A stretch of 64,000 bases of DNA. It comes from Burkholderiales bacterium. Its GTDB lineage: Bacteria > Pseudomonadota > Gammaproteobacteria > Burkholderiales > Casimicrobiaceae. A model generated the notes under the pieces. It did not search any database and was not told the DNA's origin. It saw only the letters and a program-made list of their open reading frames with translations. Made by a program: the position numbers and the translations under genes. Below are positions 27,492 to 36,500 of this stretch, piece by piece (position 1 is the first letter of the stretch; the number at the start of each line of letters is the position of its first letter). The stretch is taken from positions 1 through 64,000 of the forward strand of contig JANXNI010000050.1 in the NCBI GenBank assembly GCA_025354165.1. The letters are read 5' to 3'.

Positions 27492-27839
27492 ATGCAACGC
27501 CTGCTTGCCATCGCCGTCACAAGCTCGGCTATGTCGATGTCGTTTGCTGCTTCTGCCTCGGCCGCTGAGCTGACATTTTTTCTAAACAGAAGTTGCGACC
27601 ACTTGATTAAAGACATCGCGGCCGCCAATAAAGCGGCCGCTTTCGCTCACGACGCGATCACGAATGCGCGAGACAAAGCGTCGCGAGAAAAGGGGCTGGC
27701 TGCCGCGTCCGACGTGCTGGTTCAATTGAGTTGGTGGTCGTCGGCGGATCGCAGCAACACCGACAATATCCTGGCCCAGATTCGTGCCGAGAAGACGTTG
27801 ATAGTTCGGGCCGCGCGGCAGAAACAATGTGTCGTCTGA
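27492..27839 (+). CDS. Small exported protein of unknown function
   Basis: The 115-residue product starts with an ATG preceded by AAGGAA and a signal peptide ending SASAAE (about residue 25). The mature part is helical, with two cysteines (RSCDHL near its start and QKQCVV at the very end) that could form a disulfide. Codon use and the good ribosome site support a real gene. I do not recognise a family. It lies 98 bp after the protease gene, behind the terminator, so it likely has its own promoter. Confidence 0.6.
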   Translation: MQRLLAIAVTSSAMSMSFAASASAAELTFFLNRSCDHLIKDIAAANKAAAFAHDAITNARDKASREKGLAAASDVLVQLSWWSSADRSNTDNILAQIRAEKTLIVRAARQKQCVV

Positions 27840-27880
27840 TTTGATCTCGCCGTCTCTCTCTTCCCCGACCGTGGCCAGCC

Positions 27881-28585
27881 ATGTCTGAATCCGGTAGCGA
27901 CGCCGCGCGCCTAACGTTGATGGCAGGGCTCAGGCAGCGCAGCATCGAGGCGATGGCGCTCGTTCCGGGCCAGCGCGCACTGGACGTGGGATGCGGTACC
28001 GGCACGGGCACGCTCGTACTTGCCGACTTGGTCGGAGCCAGCGGCATGGTCTGCGGCGTTGACTACGACGCGGCCATGATCGTAGAGGCGCAGCGACGGG
28101 CGAGCATTGACGGTGTCGACCAAAGGGTTTCGTACCATCAGGCGAACGCGGCTGCGCTGCCGTGGCCCGATGGCTATTTCGACGCCAGTCGCAGTGATCG
28201 CGTGTTGCAGCGCATGCTCGACCCCGAACGCGCCTTCACCGAATTGCTTCGCGTGACGCGCTCCGGCGGCCGCATCGTTGTGATCGACGGCGATTGGGCC
28301 ACACTCAGCATCGATTCTGACGACGCCAACACTGAAACGCGGCGTGCGTATTTTCTGACAACGCTCAAGGTCGCCAACCCGTTGTCGGGGCAATGCCTGC
28401 AACGCCTGTTTGGGCATCACGGACTGCTGAATATCGAAATTGATGTGCAACCCGTGTTCGAGCGTGACACCGACGCTAGTTGGTGCTGGCAGCAAAGCGG
28501 CACGGCAGCGTCGGATGCCGACGGGCGATTCGCCAGCGCCAACATTGTCATTGTGTCGGGGCAGAAGGCATTTGCGATCAGTTGA
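27881..28585 (+). CDS. Class I SAM-dependent methyltransferase
   Basis: The 234-residue product is a UbiE-like methyltransferase. LDVGCGTGTGTLVLADL is motif I for S-adenosylmethionine. GVDYDAAMI follows as the acidic end of strand 2, then LPWPDGYFDA as motif II and LRVTRSGGRIVVIDGDW as motif III. The C-terminus is shorter on substrate contacts, so the acceptor (small molecule or lipid quinone) is unknown. It stands alone; a 120-bp dyad element starts 15 bp after the stop. Confidence 0.85.
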   Translation: MSESGSDAARLTLMAGLRQRSIEAMALVPGQRALDVGCGTGTGTLVLADLVGASGMVCGVDYDAAMIVEAQRRASIDGVDQRVSYHQANAAALPWPDGYFDASRSDRVLQRMLDPERAFTELLRVTRSGGRIVVIDGDWATLSIDSDDANTETRRAYFLTTLKVANPLSGQCLQRLFGHHGLLNIEIDVQPVFERDTDASWCWQQSGTAASDADGRFASANIVIVSGQKAFAIS

Positions 28586-28599
28586 TCCGACCGATGACC

Positions 28600-28719
28600 T
28601 ATAGCTTTTTGCTGAAAGTCCCACTGCATAAGGGCTTTAATCAATTTACGTAAAAACTCGACATTGTGGTTTATTGACGCCTAGCCCATTACAAACGGCG
28701 GTTTTATGAGAAAGCTGAT
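28600..28719. repeat. 120-bp dyad element, copy 3
   Basis: Left arm TATAGCTTTTTGCTGAAA, middle arm CCACTGCATAAGGGCTT at 22-38, centre AACTCGACAT at 56-65, TAGCCCA at 83-89 and right end AGAAAGCTGAT. It lies 15 bp after the methyltransferase stop and 144 bp before the next gene. Confidence 0.85.
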
Positions 28720-28863
28720 TTGGGCATTTTGATCAGTCAAACAGTAAACGCAGCTGTGTGATTCCATGTCTAAATCATTGGTGACCCAACGCCGAGCGGC
28801 AGACATAGCGTGAGCACGGCGGGGCGTAACAACGTCGCCCGTACAGCAGGGTAGACTCCACGC

Positions 28864-29805
28864 ATGATGGCTAAGTCGTGGCGAACCAAAATACTGAGCC
28901 CGTCGGCCAGGCACATATTGAGACATCCGGGGGCATTTGCCTGGGGCACTTTGAAGGCATTTCGTGCCAATCAGGGACTGCTGCTGGCCGGTGCCGTTGC
29001 GTATTACGCGCTGCTGTCGATCGTGCCGTTACTGATTCTGTCGGTCATTGCTTTGTCGCATCTGACCGACCAGCACCAGTTGCTGAGCACGCTCGGGCGC
29101 TATCTCGAATGGCTGGTCCCGGGCCAGTCAAAATCGATCATCGGCGAACTCGGTAACTTTCTGACGCACCGGGACACGGTCGGCTGGCTCTTGTTCGCGA
29201 CGATGCTGTTCTTCAGCTCACTTGCCTTCACTGTTCTTGAAAATGCAATGTCTGTGATCTTCGTCCATCGCGTTGCCATTCGCCGTCGGCGCTATCTCGT
29301 CTCCGCGCTGCTGCCCTATTGCTACATTTTTTCGCTGGGTGTCGGGCTCCTGCTGGTCACGCTGGTGGCCGGCAGCTTGCAGGCGATCGGCGAGGAGAGC
29401 GTTGATTTTCTCGGTCGCGAATGGTCGCTGCACGGTGTATCGGGCGTACTGTTGTACCTGCTTGGCGTCGCCGGTGAGATTTTTGTGCTGACTTCGGTTT
29501 ATCTGGTGATGCCGGTGGGCAGCCCGCGCTGGCGGCACGCGTTGATTGGCGGAGTCGTCGCCGCGCTGTTGTGGGAAATCACGCGCCACGTGCTGCTCTG
29601 GTATTTCTCCACGCTGTCGCAGGTCAGCGTCGTATACGGTTCACTGACCACCGCCATCGTCGTGCTGCTGAGCCTTGAGATCGCCGCGACGCTGCTGCTG
29701 CTCGGCGCGCAGGTCATTTCGGAATACGAGCGGATCGAAAAGGGGACGCCGGATGCGCCTCCGAGAGCGTTTCGCACGGAGCAGAATGCAGCCGCGTCAA
29801 CCTGA
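28864..29805 (+). CDS. YihY/BrkB family inner-membrane protein
   Basis: The 313-residue protein belongs to the YihY/virulence factor BrkB family. The N-terminal amphipathic region is followed by about six hydrophobic helices; AGAVAYYALLSIVPLLILSV near residue 40 and GSLTTAIVVLLSLEIAATLL near the end are characteristic. The family is widespread but its function is unsettled; older links to RNase BN and serum resistance do not hold generally. It is followed after about 100 bp by oligoendopeptidase F on the same strand. Confidence 0.88.
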   Translation: MMAKSWRTKILSPSARHILRHPGAFAWGTLKAFRANQGLLLAGAVAYYALLSIVPLLILSVIALSHLTDQHQLLSTLGRYLEWLVPGQSKSIIGELGNFLTHRDTVGWLLFATMLFFSSLAFTVLENAMSVIFVHRVAIRRRRYLVSALLPYCYIFSLGVGLLLVTLVAGSLQAIGEESVDFLGREWSLHGVSGVLLYLLGVAGEIFVLTSVYLVMPVGSPRWRHALIGGVVAALLWEITRHVLLWYFSTLSQVSVVYGSLTTAIVVLLSLEIAATLLLLGAQVISEYERIEKGTPDAPPRAFRTEQNAAAST

Positions 29806-29902
29806 CGTTTCGCAGCCCGCCGTTGTGCTAAGTGGTGAAGCGTGGGCTAGATTGGCGCTACGATGTCGACATTCGTCAATCCCCCGCCTGCTGAGAGCCC
29901 GT

Positions 29903-31708
29903 ATGCACACCCGCCTGTCCCGCGCTGAAGTCGCAATCGATGAGACCTGGAACCTGGATGACCTGTTTGCAACTGAGGCCGACTGGGAGGCCGAGCTTGC
30001 TGCTGTCGATGCGGCGCGCGACAGTGTAAGCCCGTTCCAGCGCCGATTGGGCGAGGGCGCAGCGACGCTGCTGTCTTGCCTCAATACTGTTGAAGCCCTG
30101 GAGCAGCGTTTTGTGCGCGTGAGCACCTTTGCCCGTCTGCGCAATGCGCAAGACGGCACTAACCCGCAGTCGCAAAGCGCCGTAGCGCGCGCTGATGCAC
30201 TGGAAGCCCGGCTCGGTGCCAGCGTCGCCTTTGTTGACTCTGAAATATTGCAACTACCCGACGGCCTGCTGGAGGAGTGTTTGGCGAGCGAGCCCGGCCT
30301 GGCGGTGCACAAGATGCGCCTGCAGGATCTGCTCGACGTCAAACCCCACCATCTGGGCGCGGAAACCGAGCGCGTGCTGGCCTCGCTAGGGGAGGTGCTG
30401 GACGCTCCCTACATGGTGTACGGCCGCTCCAAGAGCAATGACATTCAGTTTGCGCCGTTCACCGATGCGGCGGGCACCACCTATGCCAACTCCATCAATG
30501 GCTTCGAGTCCAACTTCGAAACCCACAGCGACCCCAGCGTGCGGCGCGGTGCCTGGCAGTCTTTTAGCGCCGGGCTCAAAGCCTACAACCACACCTACGC
30601 CGCAACCTTTGCCACCGAGGTCAACAAGAATGTGGTGATGGCACGGCTGCGCGGCTACGCCAGTACCGAGGACTACCTGCTGCAGCCGCACAAGATTCCG
30701 CGCGCGGTGTATACCAACATCGTGCAAATTATCCGGACCGAACTTGCGCCGCATATGCAGCGCTACGCCCGGCTCCGCCGCCGCGCGTTGGGACTGGATA
30801 AGCTGTTGTACTGCGACATCAAGGCCCCGCTGGATGCTGAATTCAACCCGCGCGTCACTTACGACGAAGGCTGCAAACTGATCCTTGATTCACTGGCGGT
30901 GATGGGCCCCGAGTATTGCGACTTTGCCCACAAAACCATGAGCCAGCGCTGGGTCGACCGCAGCGACAACATAGGTAAATCGTCAGGTGCCTTTTGCGCA
31001 TCTCCTTACGGCGTGCATCCCTACATTTTGATCACGTGGTCTAACACCATGAGGAATGTGTTCACGCTGGCGCACGAGTTGGGTCACGGCGGGCATTTTG
31101 GCCTGGCCATGAAGCACCAACGCTACGTCAATACGCGTCCCGCGATGCCCTTTGTCGAAGCACCGTCGATCATGAACGAGATGCTGCTGGCGCAGCACAT
31201 CTTGGGCAAAACGAGCGACCCGCGCCTGCGCCGCTCCGTCATCATGCAGGTTCTAGGCACCTACCACCACAACTTTGTGACTCACCTACTGGAGGCCGAA
31301 TTGCAGCGCCAGGTCTACGCGTTGGCCGAGACCGGGCAGTCCATTACCGCTGCCGTGCTGAACCAGCGCAAGGGCGACATCCTGAGTAAATTCTGGGGCG
31401 ACACGGTGGAGATCGATGACGGTGCCCGCATGACCTGGATGCGCCAGCCGCACTACTACATGGGCCTGTACCCTTACACCTATTCGGTCGGCCTGGTGGC
31501 CTCTACCGCGATGGCCAATCTGATCCAGGAAGAAGGCGAGCCCGCAGTGCAGCGCTGGCTCGGCGTGCTCAAGGCGGGTGGCACGATGAAGCCTCTGGAG
31601 CTGATGCAGGCCGGTGGTATCGATATGTCCACGCCAGCGCCGATTCATCGGGCGGTCGCCTACGTTGGCAAGCTGGTGGACGAATTAGAGCGCGCGTTCG
31701 CGGAGTGA
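29903..31708 (+). CDS. pepF: Oligoendopeptidase F-like M3 metallopeptidase
   Basis: The ATG at 29903 (MHTRLSRAEVAIDETWNLDDLF) is chosen because the product (601 residues) then has the normal PepF length and starts at the conserved WNLDDLF; the frame is open further upstream but overlaps the YihY gene. The zinc site HELGHGGH (near residue 391) is the HExxH of family M3, with the third ligand in the following helices (FVEAPSIMNEM). It cleaves short peptides in the cytoplasm. There is no signal peptide. Base composition is slightly higher in GC than the neighbours. Confidence 0.92.
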   Translation: MHTRLSRAEVAIDETWNLDDLFATEADWEAELAAVDAARDSVSPFQRRLGEGAATLLSCLNTVEALEQRFVRVSTFARLRNAQDGTNPQSQSAVARADALEARLGASVAFVDSEILQLPDGLLEECLASEPGLAVHKMRLQDLLDVKPHHLGAETERVLASLGEVLDAPYMVYGRSKSNDIQFAPFTDAAGTTYANSINGFESNFETHSDPSVRRGAWQSFSAGLKAYNHTYAATFATEVNKNVVMARLRGYASTEDYLLQPHKIPRAVYTNIVQIIRTELAPHMQRYARLRRRALGLDKLLYCDIKAPLDAEFNPRVTYDEGCKLILDSLAVMGPEYCDFAHKTMSQRWVDRSDNIGKSSGAFCASPYGVHPYILITWSNTMRNVFTLAHELGHGGHFGLAMKHQRYVNTRPAMPFVEAPSIMNEMLLAQHILGKTSDPRLRRSVIMQVLGTYHHNFVTHLLEAELQRQVYALAETGQSITAAVLNQRKGDILSKFWGDTVEIDDGARMTWMRQPHYYMGLYPYTYSVGLVASTAMANLIQEEGEPAVQRWLGVLKAGGTMKPLELMQAGGIDMSTPAPIHRAVAYVGKLVDELERAFAE

Positions 31709-31743
31709 CGGCCTGCGGTGTCGGAACCGCAGGAATCAGGCGT

Positions 31744-31841
31744 GATCGAATGGTTTGAGAAACGGTTTGAAGAAGCCGCGTTGGGTGGCACATTTTTGAC
31801 CCACTCGCGCCCATCGGCCCGATTGGTGCAGGACCGGAATC
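31744..31841 (+). repeat. Diverged direct repeat of tRNA-Leu 3' end and flank, copy 1
   Basis: About four of five bases match 33331-33429 with one single-base gap up to TGGTGC, including GCCGCGTTGG, TTTGACCCA and GATTGGTGC. The right end carries a degraded copy of the 3' end of tRNA-Leu (ACCGGAATC). It lies 35 bp after pepF. The rest of 31709-32074 shows no other feature apart from the ribosome site of the following gene. Confidence 0.7.
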
Positions 31842-32074
31842 ACAGAGGCTTGCACATAAGTAGGCTCAAGTATTCGTCGTCGTTATGTACCTCTAAAACC
31901 ACCCAACTGTCCGCCGCCCACTGAATAATCGAGATTCGGTGCACCGACGCAATGAGCCACTCCTCAAACGAACGCACATTTATCCGTGTCGTTATTCAGG
32001 GCCACGATTCGTCTATTCAATCAGCAGCGCCCGTTTTGGCGACGAGGACTTCATTTTTTTTGAAGGAACGAACC

Positions 32075-33040
32075 ATGGCTCATTTTGTTGACGTACCTCA
32101 TGGCCGCCCGCTGGATCCGATTCGTGATCGATCAAGCGGAATCAGGCTTGGCTCGGTGAACGAGACGGTGACGATTGGCCTTTGGGGCGTGACGCAAAAA
32201 GTAAGCGTTGGTGTGACCGACCCAGCTGGCGGAGGTGACAACGCCATTAGCTATGTCGTATCCGATACCCACGTCGTGCAGAACGGATGCCGAAAATTTT
32301 TCATTCGTGGCTTGGTGGACGGCTGCACCGTGACGGCGTCGGAACCCGGGGTACCTCCCATCGCTCCAGTGCCAGTAAAAGGGAACCGCGCGTTTAGCTG
32401 GAATGACGCGACCGCATCGACCAACGCTCCTACGATTAAGCTCCTTGCACGGGGCAGCATGCAGCGCTTCCCGCCGATGCCCGAGGCAACTTGGCGCAAG
32501 TCAATCGAGGAGACGCTGAGCGTCATGAAGCGCAACCCGGTGGGTGCCATCGTTCTCGCACAAGCGGCAAGTGCGAACATCATTATCACACCGTACATCA
32601 ATACGCATTCTCGCAACGCGGACGCCGGCATCGCGTTCACACCACAGGATTACACGGGCCATGCAGCGTATGGAGGGGCCGCTGGTGTGCTTGCACACGA
32701 GATGGTGCATCGCATCGTACTAAAAGCGACGGGCACTTACGACGATGCCAATTCGTCGTACAACGAACCGGTAGGCTATGTGTTTGAAACCACCGATTTT
32801 GTTAGCGTACTCGTGCAAAACATGTTCTCCTCGGCGGAACATCGCGCGATGCGGCGAAAGGATCACACTAGAACCACTATACCCGGCGTCGACCAGGCCG
32901 ACGCGCAGATGTTTGCGATGGATTTTGACGGACGACTTAACTATATGCGTATTCGCCTACCGTCGCTGTTCAACAGCTTGAAGATGGTGAACGTGGTGTG
33001 GAATCCAATTAAGTACTTTGGGGCGACTTCGTCGATGTAG
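32075..33040 (+). CDS. Metallopeptidase-like orphan protein (HEMVH)
   Basis: The start is the ATG at 32075 after GAAGGA; the frame extends upstream but without a ribosome site. The 321-residue product has no signal peptide or membrane segment. HEMVH at residues 208-212, within GGAAGVLAHEMVHRIV, is a zincin-type HExxH; the glutamate in NEPVGY about 20 residues on, or the histidine in EHRAMRRKDH, could be the third ligand. The layout (glycine-rich run-up, short zincin at the C-terminal half) recalls toxin or effector metallopeptidases such as M91, but I do not recognise a close family. It is the only gene between two copies of a tRNA-Leu-related repeat, suggesting acquisition. Confidence 0.6.
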   Translation: MAHFVDVPHGRPLDPIRDRSSGIRLGSVNETVTIGLWGVTQKVSVGVTDPAGGGDNAISYVVSDTHVVQNGCRKFFIRGLVDGCTVTASEPGVPPIAPVPVKGNRAFSWNDATASTNAPTIKLLARGSMQRFPPMPEATWRKSIEETLSVMKRNPVGAIVLAQAASANIIITPYINTHSRNADAGIAFTPQDYTGHAAYGGAAGVLAHEMVHRIVLKATGTYDDANSSYNEPVGYVFETTDFVSVLVQNMFSSAEHRAMRRKDHTRTTIPGVDQADAQMFAMDFDGRLNYMRIRLPSLFNSLKMVNVVWNPIKYFGATSSM

Positions 33041-33330
33041 CCTGCATAGTGCGATTCAACCTGCTTTGATTTGAACGTTCACGTCTGAACAACGTGCCGT
33101 GCAAACGTAACTTCCACAGAGCGTCGTTTTCCAAATGGTTAGTCCGTTCTTCCAATCCTAGGGCACCATTGGAGGAGCACTGCAAAACTGAACAGTGGAA
33201 CAAGTGGAAACGCAAAGTAGGGCTCTAGATCGATGAGGGTCTGGCAGGCGGCGGTTACGGCCCTTCATGCGTCGCGACCCTGTCGCGTGACGCTATCCGC
33301 GCTAACAGCAGGAGCGGGTGGATAACGCAC
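33041..33330. other. Non-coding stretch before tRNA-Leu repeat
   Basis: I see no gene, promoter or hairpin that I can support between the metallopeptidase-like gene and the repeat next to tRNA-Leu. Confidence 0.4.
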
Positions 33331-33429
33331 GATTGAATTGCTTGGGAAACGGCATGAGGTCGCCGCGTTGGCTGGCTCATATTTGACCCAATCGCGCTCA
33401 TGGCGCGATTGGTGCCCGAAACCGGAATC
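33331..33429 (+). repeat. Diverged direct repeat at the 3' end of tRNA-Leu, copy 2
   Basis: It matches 31744-31841. Its right 20 bp are the 3' end of the intact tRNA-Leu gene (minus strand); the left 79 bp are the tRNA downstream flank. With copy 1 it brackets a 1.5-kb segment, as expected for an insertion or tandem duplication that used the tRNA end. Confidence 0.7.
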
Positions 33430-33503
33430 GAACCGGTACGCCCGCTATTCACGAAAGCGGCGGATTTTAAGTCCGCTGTGTCTACCAATTCCACCATTCG
33501 GGC
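33410..33503 (-). tRNA. tRNA-Leu(UAA)
   Basis: On the minus strand the gene begins GCCCGAATGGTGG and ends with encoded CCA; acceptor arms GCCCGAA and TTCGGGC pair. The anticodon arm is GCGGA-CTTAAAA-TCCGC, giving anticodon TAA. A long variable arm and the TTCGATTCC T-loop are present. The 94-nt length fits a class II tRNA. Confidence 0.95.
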
Positions 33504-33573
33504 AATGCAATTGAATGACTGAATTCTAGCGGGCCAGCCGAGTGGTTCATTGCGCTGGCAAGAATCGTTGCAG

Positions 33574-36500
33574 CTACGGCAGCCCCAGAGCACAGGTGGT
33601 GTTGAGGTACGTTCGAATAGCAGCCCAGTCGCTTCGCGCTTGTGGCGGAGCGCCCAGGGCATCATCGGTAACCGCTGTTCCGGTGAAACCGAATAGCGCT
33701 CTAAGTAGCAATACGCCGTCGCTCGCGGCCAGAGACTGCCCGTTACCGTCGATGTCCAGCCAGTTGTTGCTGCTCAGGATGTCAAGCCTGGACGTGATGT
33801 CCGACAGCGTTCCGTACGCCGGGTTGTAAGCGCCTTCGATTAAGGCCGATCCGCTTAAGCCCAAAAGGTAGCGCGTGATGAGTAGGCCATCGGTATTGGG
33901 CCGTACAACGCCATCGCCGTCAATATCCAGATTGCATGTGGGCGCGTTGCTGAACGTTATGGTGGCGCTGGCCTGGATGCTCGCGTTCGACTGTGATGTC
34001 GCGCGCACGGTGACGGTCGCCGCACCGGAGACAGTCGCGGTGAGCCGGACGACGGCGCTTGAAAACGCCGGAATCGCGATTCCGCCAATTGCATTTGCCG
34101 CAGCGCCTGACGCGTTGATCAGCTGTGCGGTGACCGGCCCGGTGCTGCCAAAGATTGCAAGGCCGAACACATCCTCAGTGTTGCCCATGTTTTGCACGAA
34201 TACATTGATTGACTTCGTGAGCGGCGTGCTGGTGATGGCCGTGCTTGATGGTTGCCCGATCACGCTCACAGCCGCCGCCGCTGAAATCGCCACGGAAGCG
34301 CTCGCCCGCGCGAAGGCCGCGCTGCTCGCCCGTGATATTGCGAGCAGGCCGAATGAACTTGTGCCCGGTGTCGAGAACGATGCAGCGTTGCCCACAGCAA
34401 GATTCACCGTGGTGGACGCTCCAGCCGCAAGCGTGACAGCGGTGCTCGCGGCGGTCACGGTCGGGCCGAGCGGCCCGTTGAGCGTCAAGTCGAACGTGTC
34501 GGCGACCGAGGCCAGATTGGTGACGGTCGCTACGAACGGCGTGCTGGACGAGCCGCTGTTTGGAGAAATACCTAGGGAAACGCCTGCGTTAACAACGTTA
34601 ACCGGAACGGTGATGGTCGAGCGGAGGCCGCCCGCGAACAAATTGAGTGCAACTGAATTGACGCCCAGAACGGCGTGATTGGGCACATAAACCAGCGCCT
34701 GAAAATCTACGAACGCTCCCGGAGCAACCGCAGTGGGCGCTTGCGGAAAGCTCACATCCCAGTAGAAATTTCCGATGTTGGTCGGCAGGCTGTTGATCCC
34801 GAGATAATACGTCTCGCTTGCTGTGCCGGTGTTGGTAACGCGAACGGTGACCGTGGTCGTACTGGCGAGCGCACCGGTGGCGGGGCTCGGCGTAGCGACA
34901 GCCGTGGAGCTATAGACCGTGCTGCTGAAGTCACCACCCAAATCCGGCGAGTAGTAGTTGGCCAACGCAGCTACGGCGGCATCGCTCGCGCCGCCCGCTG
35001 TCGCGAAGACGCGGAACGGGAATACGCCGCCGCTGGCTGCAATGTCGGTTTGCAGGACCAGCGGTGTCGTTGCGTTGCTATTGGCGGCGACAGTGACGCT
35101 CGGCGCAAGCGTTTTGACCCATGCAGCGGGCACGCCCTGAGCAGCGAGCGAATAGGTTACTGGCGAGGCGCTCGGGTTACTGAGCGTGATGGTGAACGTG
35201 GCTGGCGCTCCGATTTGTATTGGCGGCGAGTGAGTTGCCGGCGATATCGAGACGACGTGGTTCGCCGTGACGGCAGCCGCACCCAGCGGCAAGGTGCCGG
35301 AGCCCAGCGTCGGCAAAGTGAAAGCGATGCCGCCGCCGTTCGCCACATTGCGACTGCTGCCGGGTTGCATGTTGCTCACGGTCGCTTGCCACGTGATGGG
35401 CGCGACGGTTGGCTGCAACCAGGTGTAGGTGTCCGTGGTCGCGCTGCTGGTGATGAACGACGGCGCGAGGTTGAACGAGCCGGGCACCAACGCAACGCCG
35501 GTCCCTTTTGGCACGACGACATTTGCGGTGATTGATGGGCCGGTGATTGCCGTGTAATCAAAAACGAGCACCGAGCTCGCTGTGATGACGTAGAGCAGGT
35601 TGCCGTTGAGCGAGAAGGCACGTACGCTGTCCGGCAAGTCGTAGGGCAGTACGCGTAGCTGCGCTGGATCGTTTGCGTCGACCAGCGCCATCACCCAGGT
35701 GCAGGAGGCGTTGTTGTAAGCGCCGATCGCGTAGTAGTTATTGGTCAAAGCTTGTAGCGGCGATCCGCCATTGCGACGCGCCGGGTTACAGGTTTCGGAT
35801 TCGTGATAGTTGAGCCCGGTAATCAACGTGCTGGTGAGTGTCGGTGCTGATGGGTTGGCGAGACTGATCGCGCTGAACGTGACGTTACCCGTGAAGCCGC
35901 TCAAGTTGTCGTAAATGCCCTCGGTGTCGCCCGACGCGAGCGCTGCCGTGCCTTGATAGGCAACGCCGCTCAGGACTTTCGCCAGCGGTACATCTAGTGT
36001 GGAAATGATGCACGGGTTGACCGCACCGGGGCAGTTGGTGTTTAGCGCGGCGGTGTCGATGGTCAGCAACCGGCCTACGCCGCCGCCGAAGTTGCCATCA
36101 GTCGAACTTGTCGTCGCCAGCAGCGCCCGGTTCGCCGTGTGCGGCGCGACGCCGTAGACCAGATGCGGTCCGCCGCTATCCGGTTGATTATCAGCAGGCC
36201 CAGTCGGTGCGGTGAAGGCGTGATATAGCTCGCCTGACAGCAACGGTGCGTTGGGGTTCGAGAAGTCAAATTTCAGCAGGTTGCCGTGTTGCTCGAAGAT
36301 GAACTGTGAGACGGCGTTGTAGAAATATTTTTGCGTGAAAATGTAGGCGTCCGTCCCCTGAACCGTCGCGCCAAACCCAAATTGTTTGCCTGTGGCAATA
36401 GGCGTTGTGGTGACCAATACAGGGGTCGTTGCATTGGTTCCGGCGATGTCAAATACCGCGACTTTCAGGGACGCGGTGTTGGTGGGCAGATCACGATCAA

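Noticed and set aside
33255-33665. 136-codon minus frame containing MVELVDTADLKSA
   Set aside because: This is the translation of the tRNA-Leu gene and its flanks, a familiar false protein.
34675-35535. 286-codon plus-strand frame in the giant gene
   Set aside because: Arginine-rich antisense shadow of the repetitive beta-sandwich region; the minus strand has a continuous 2385-codon frame with a signal peptide.
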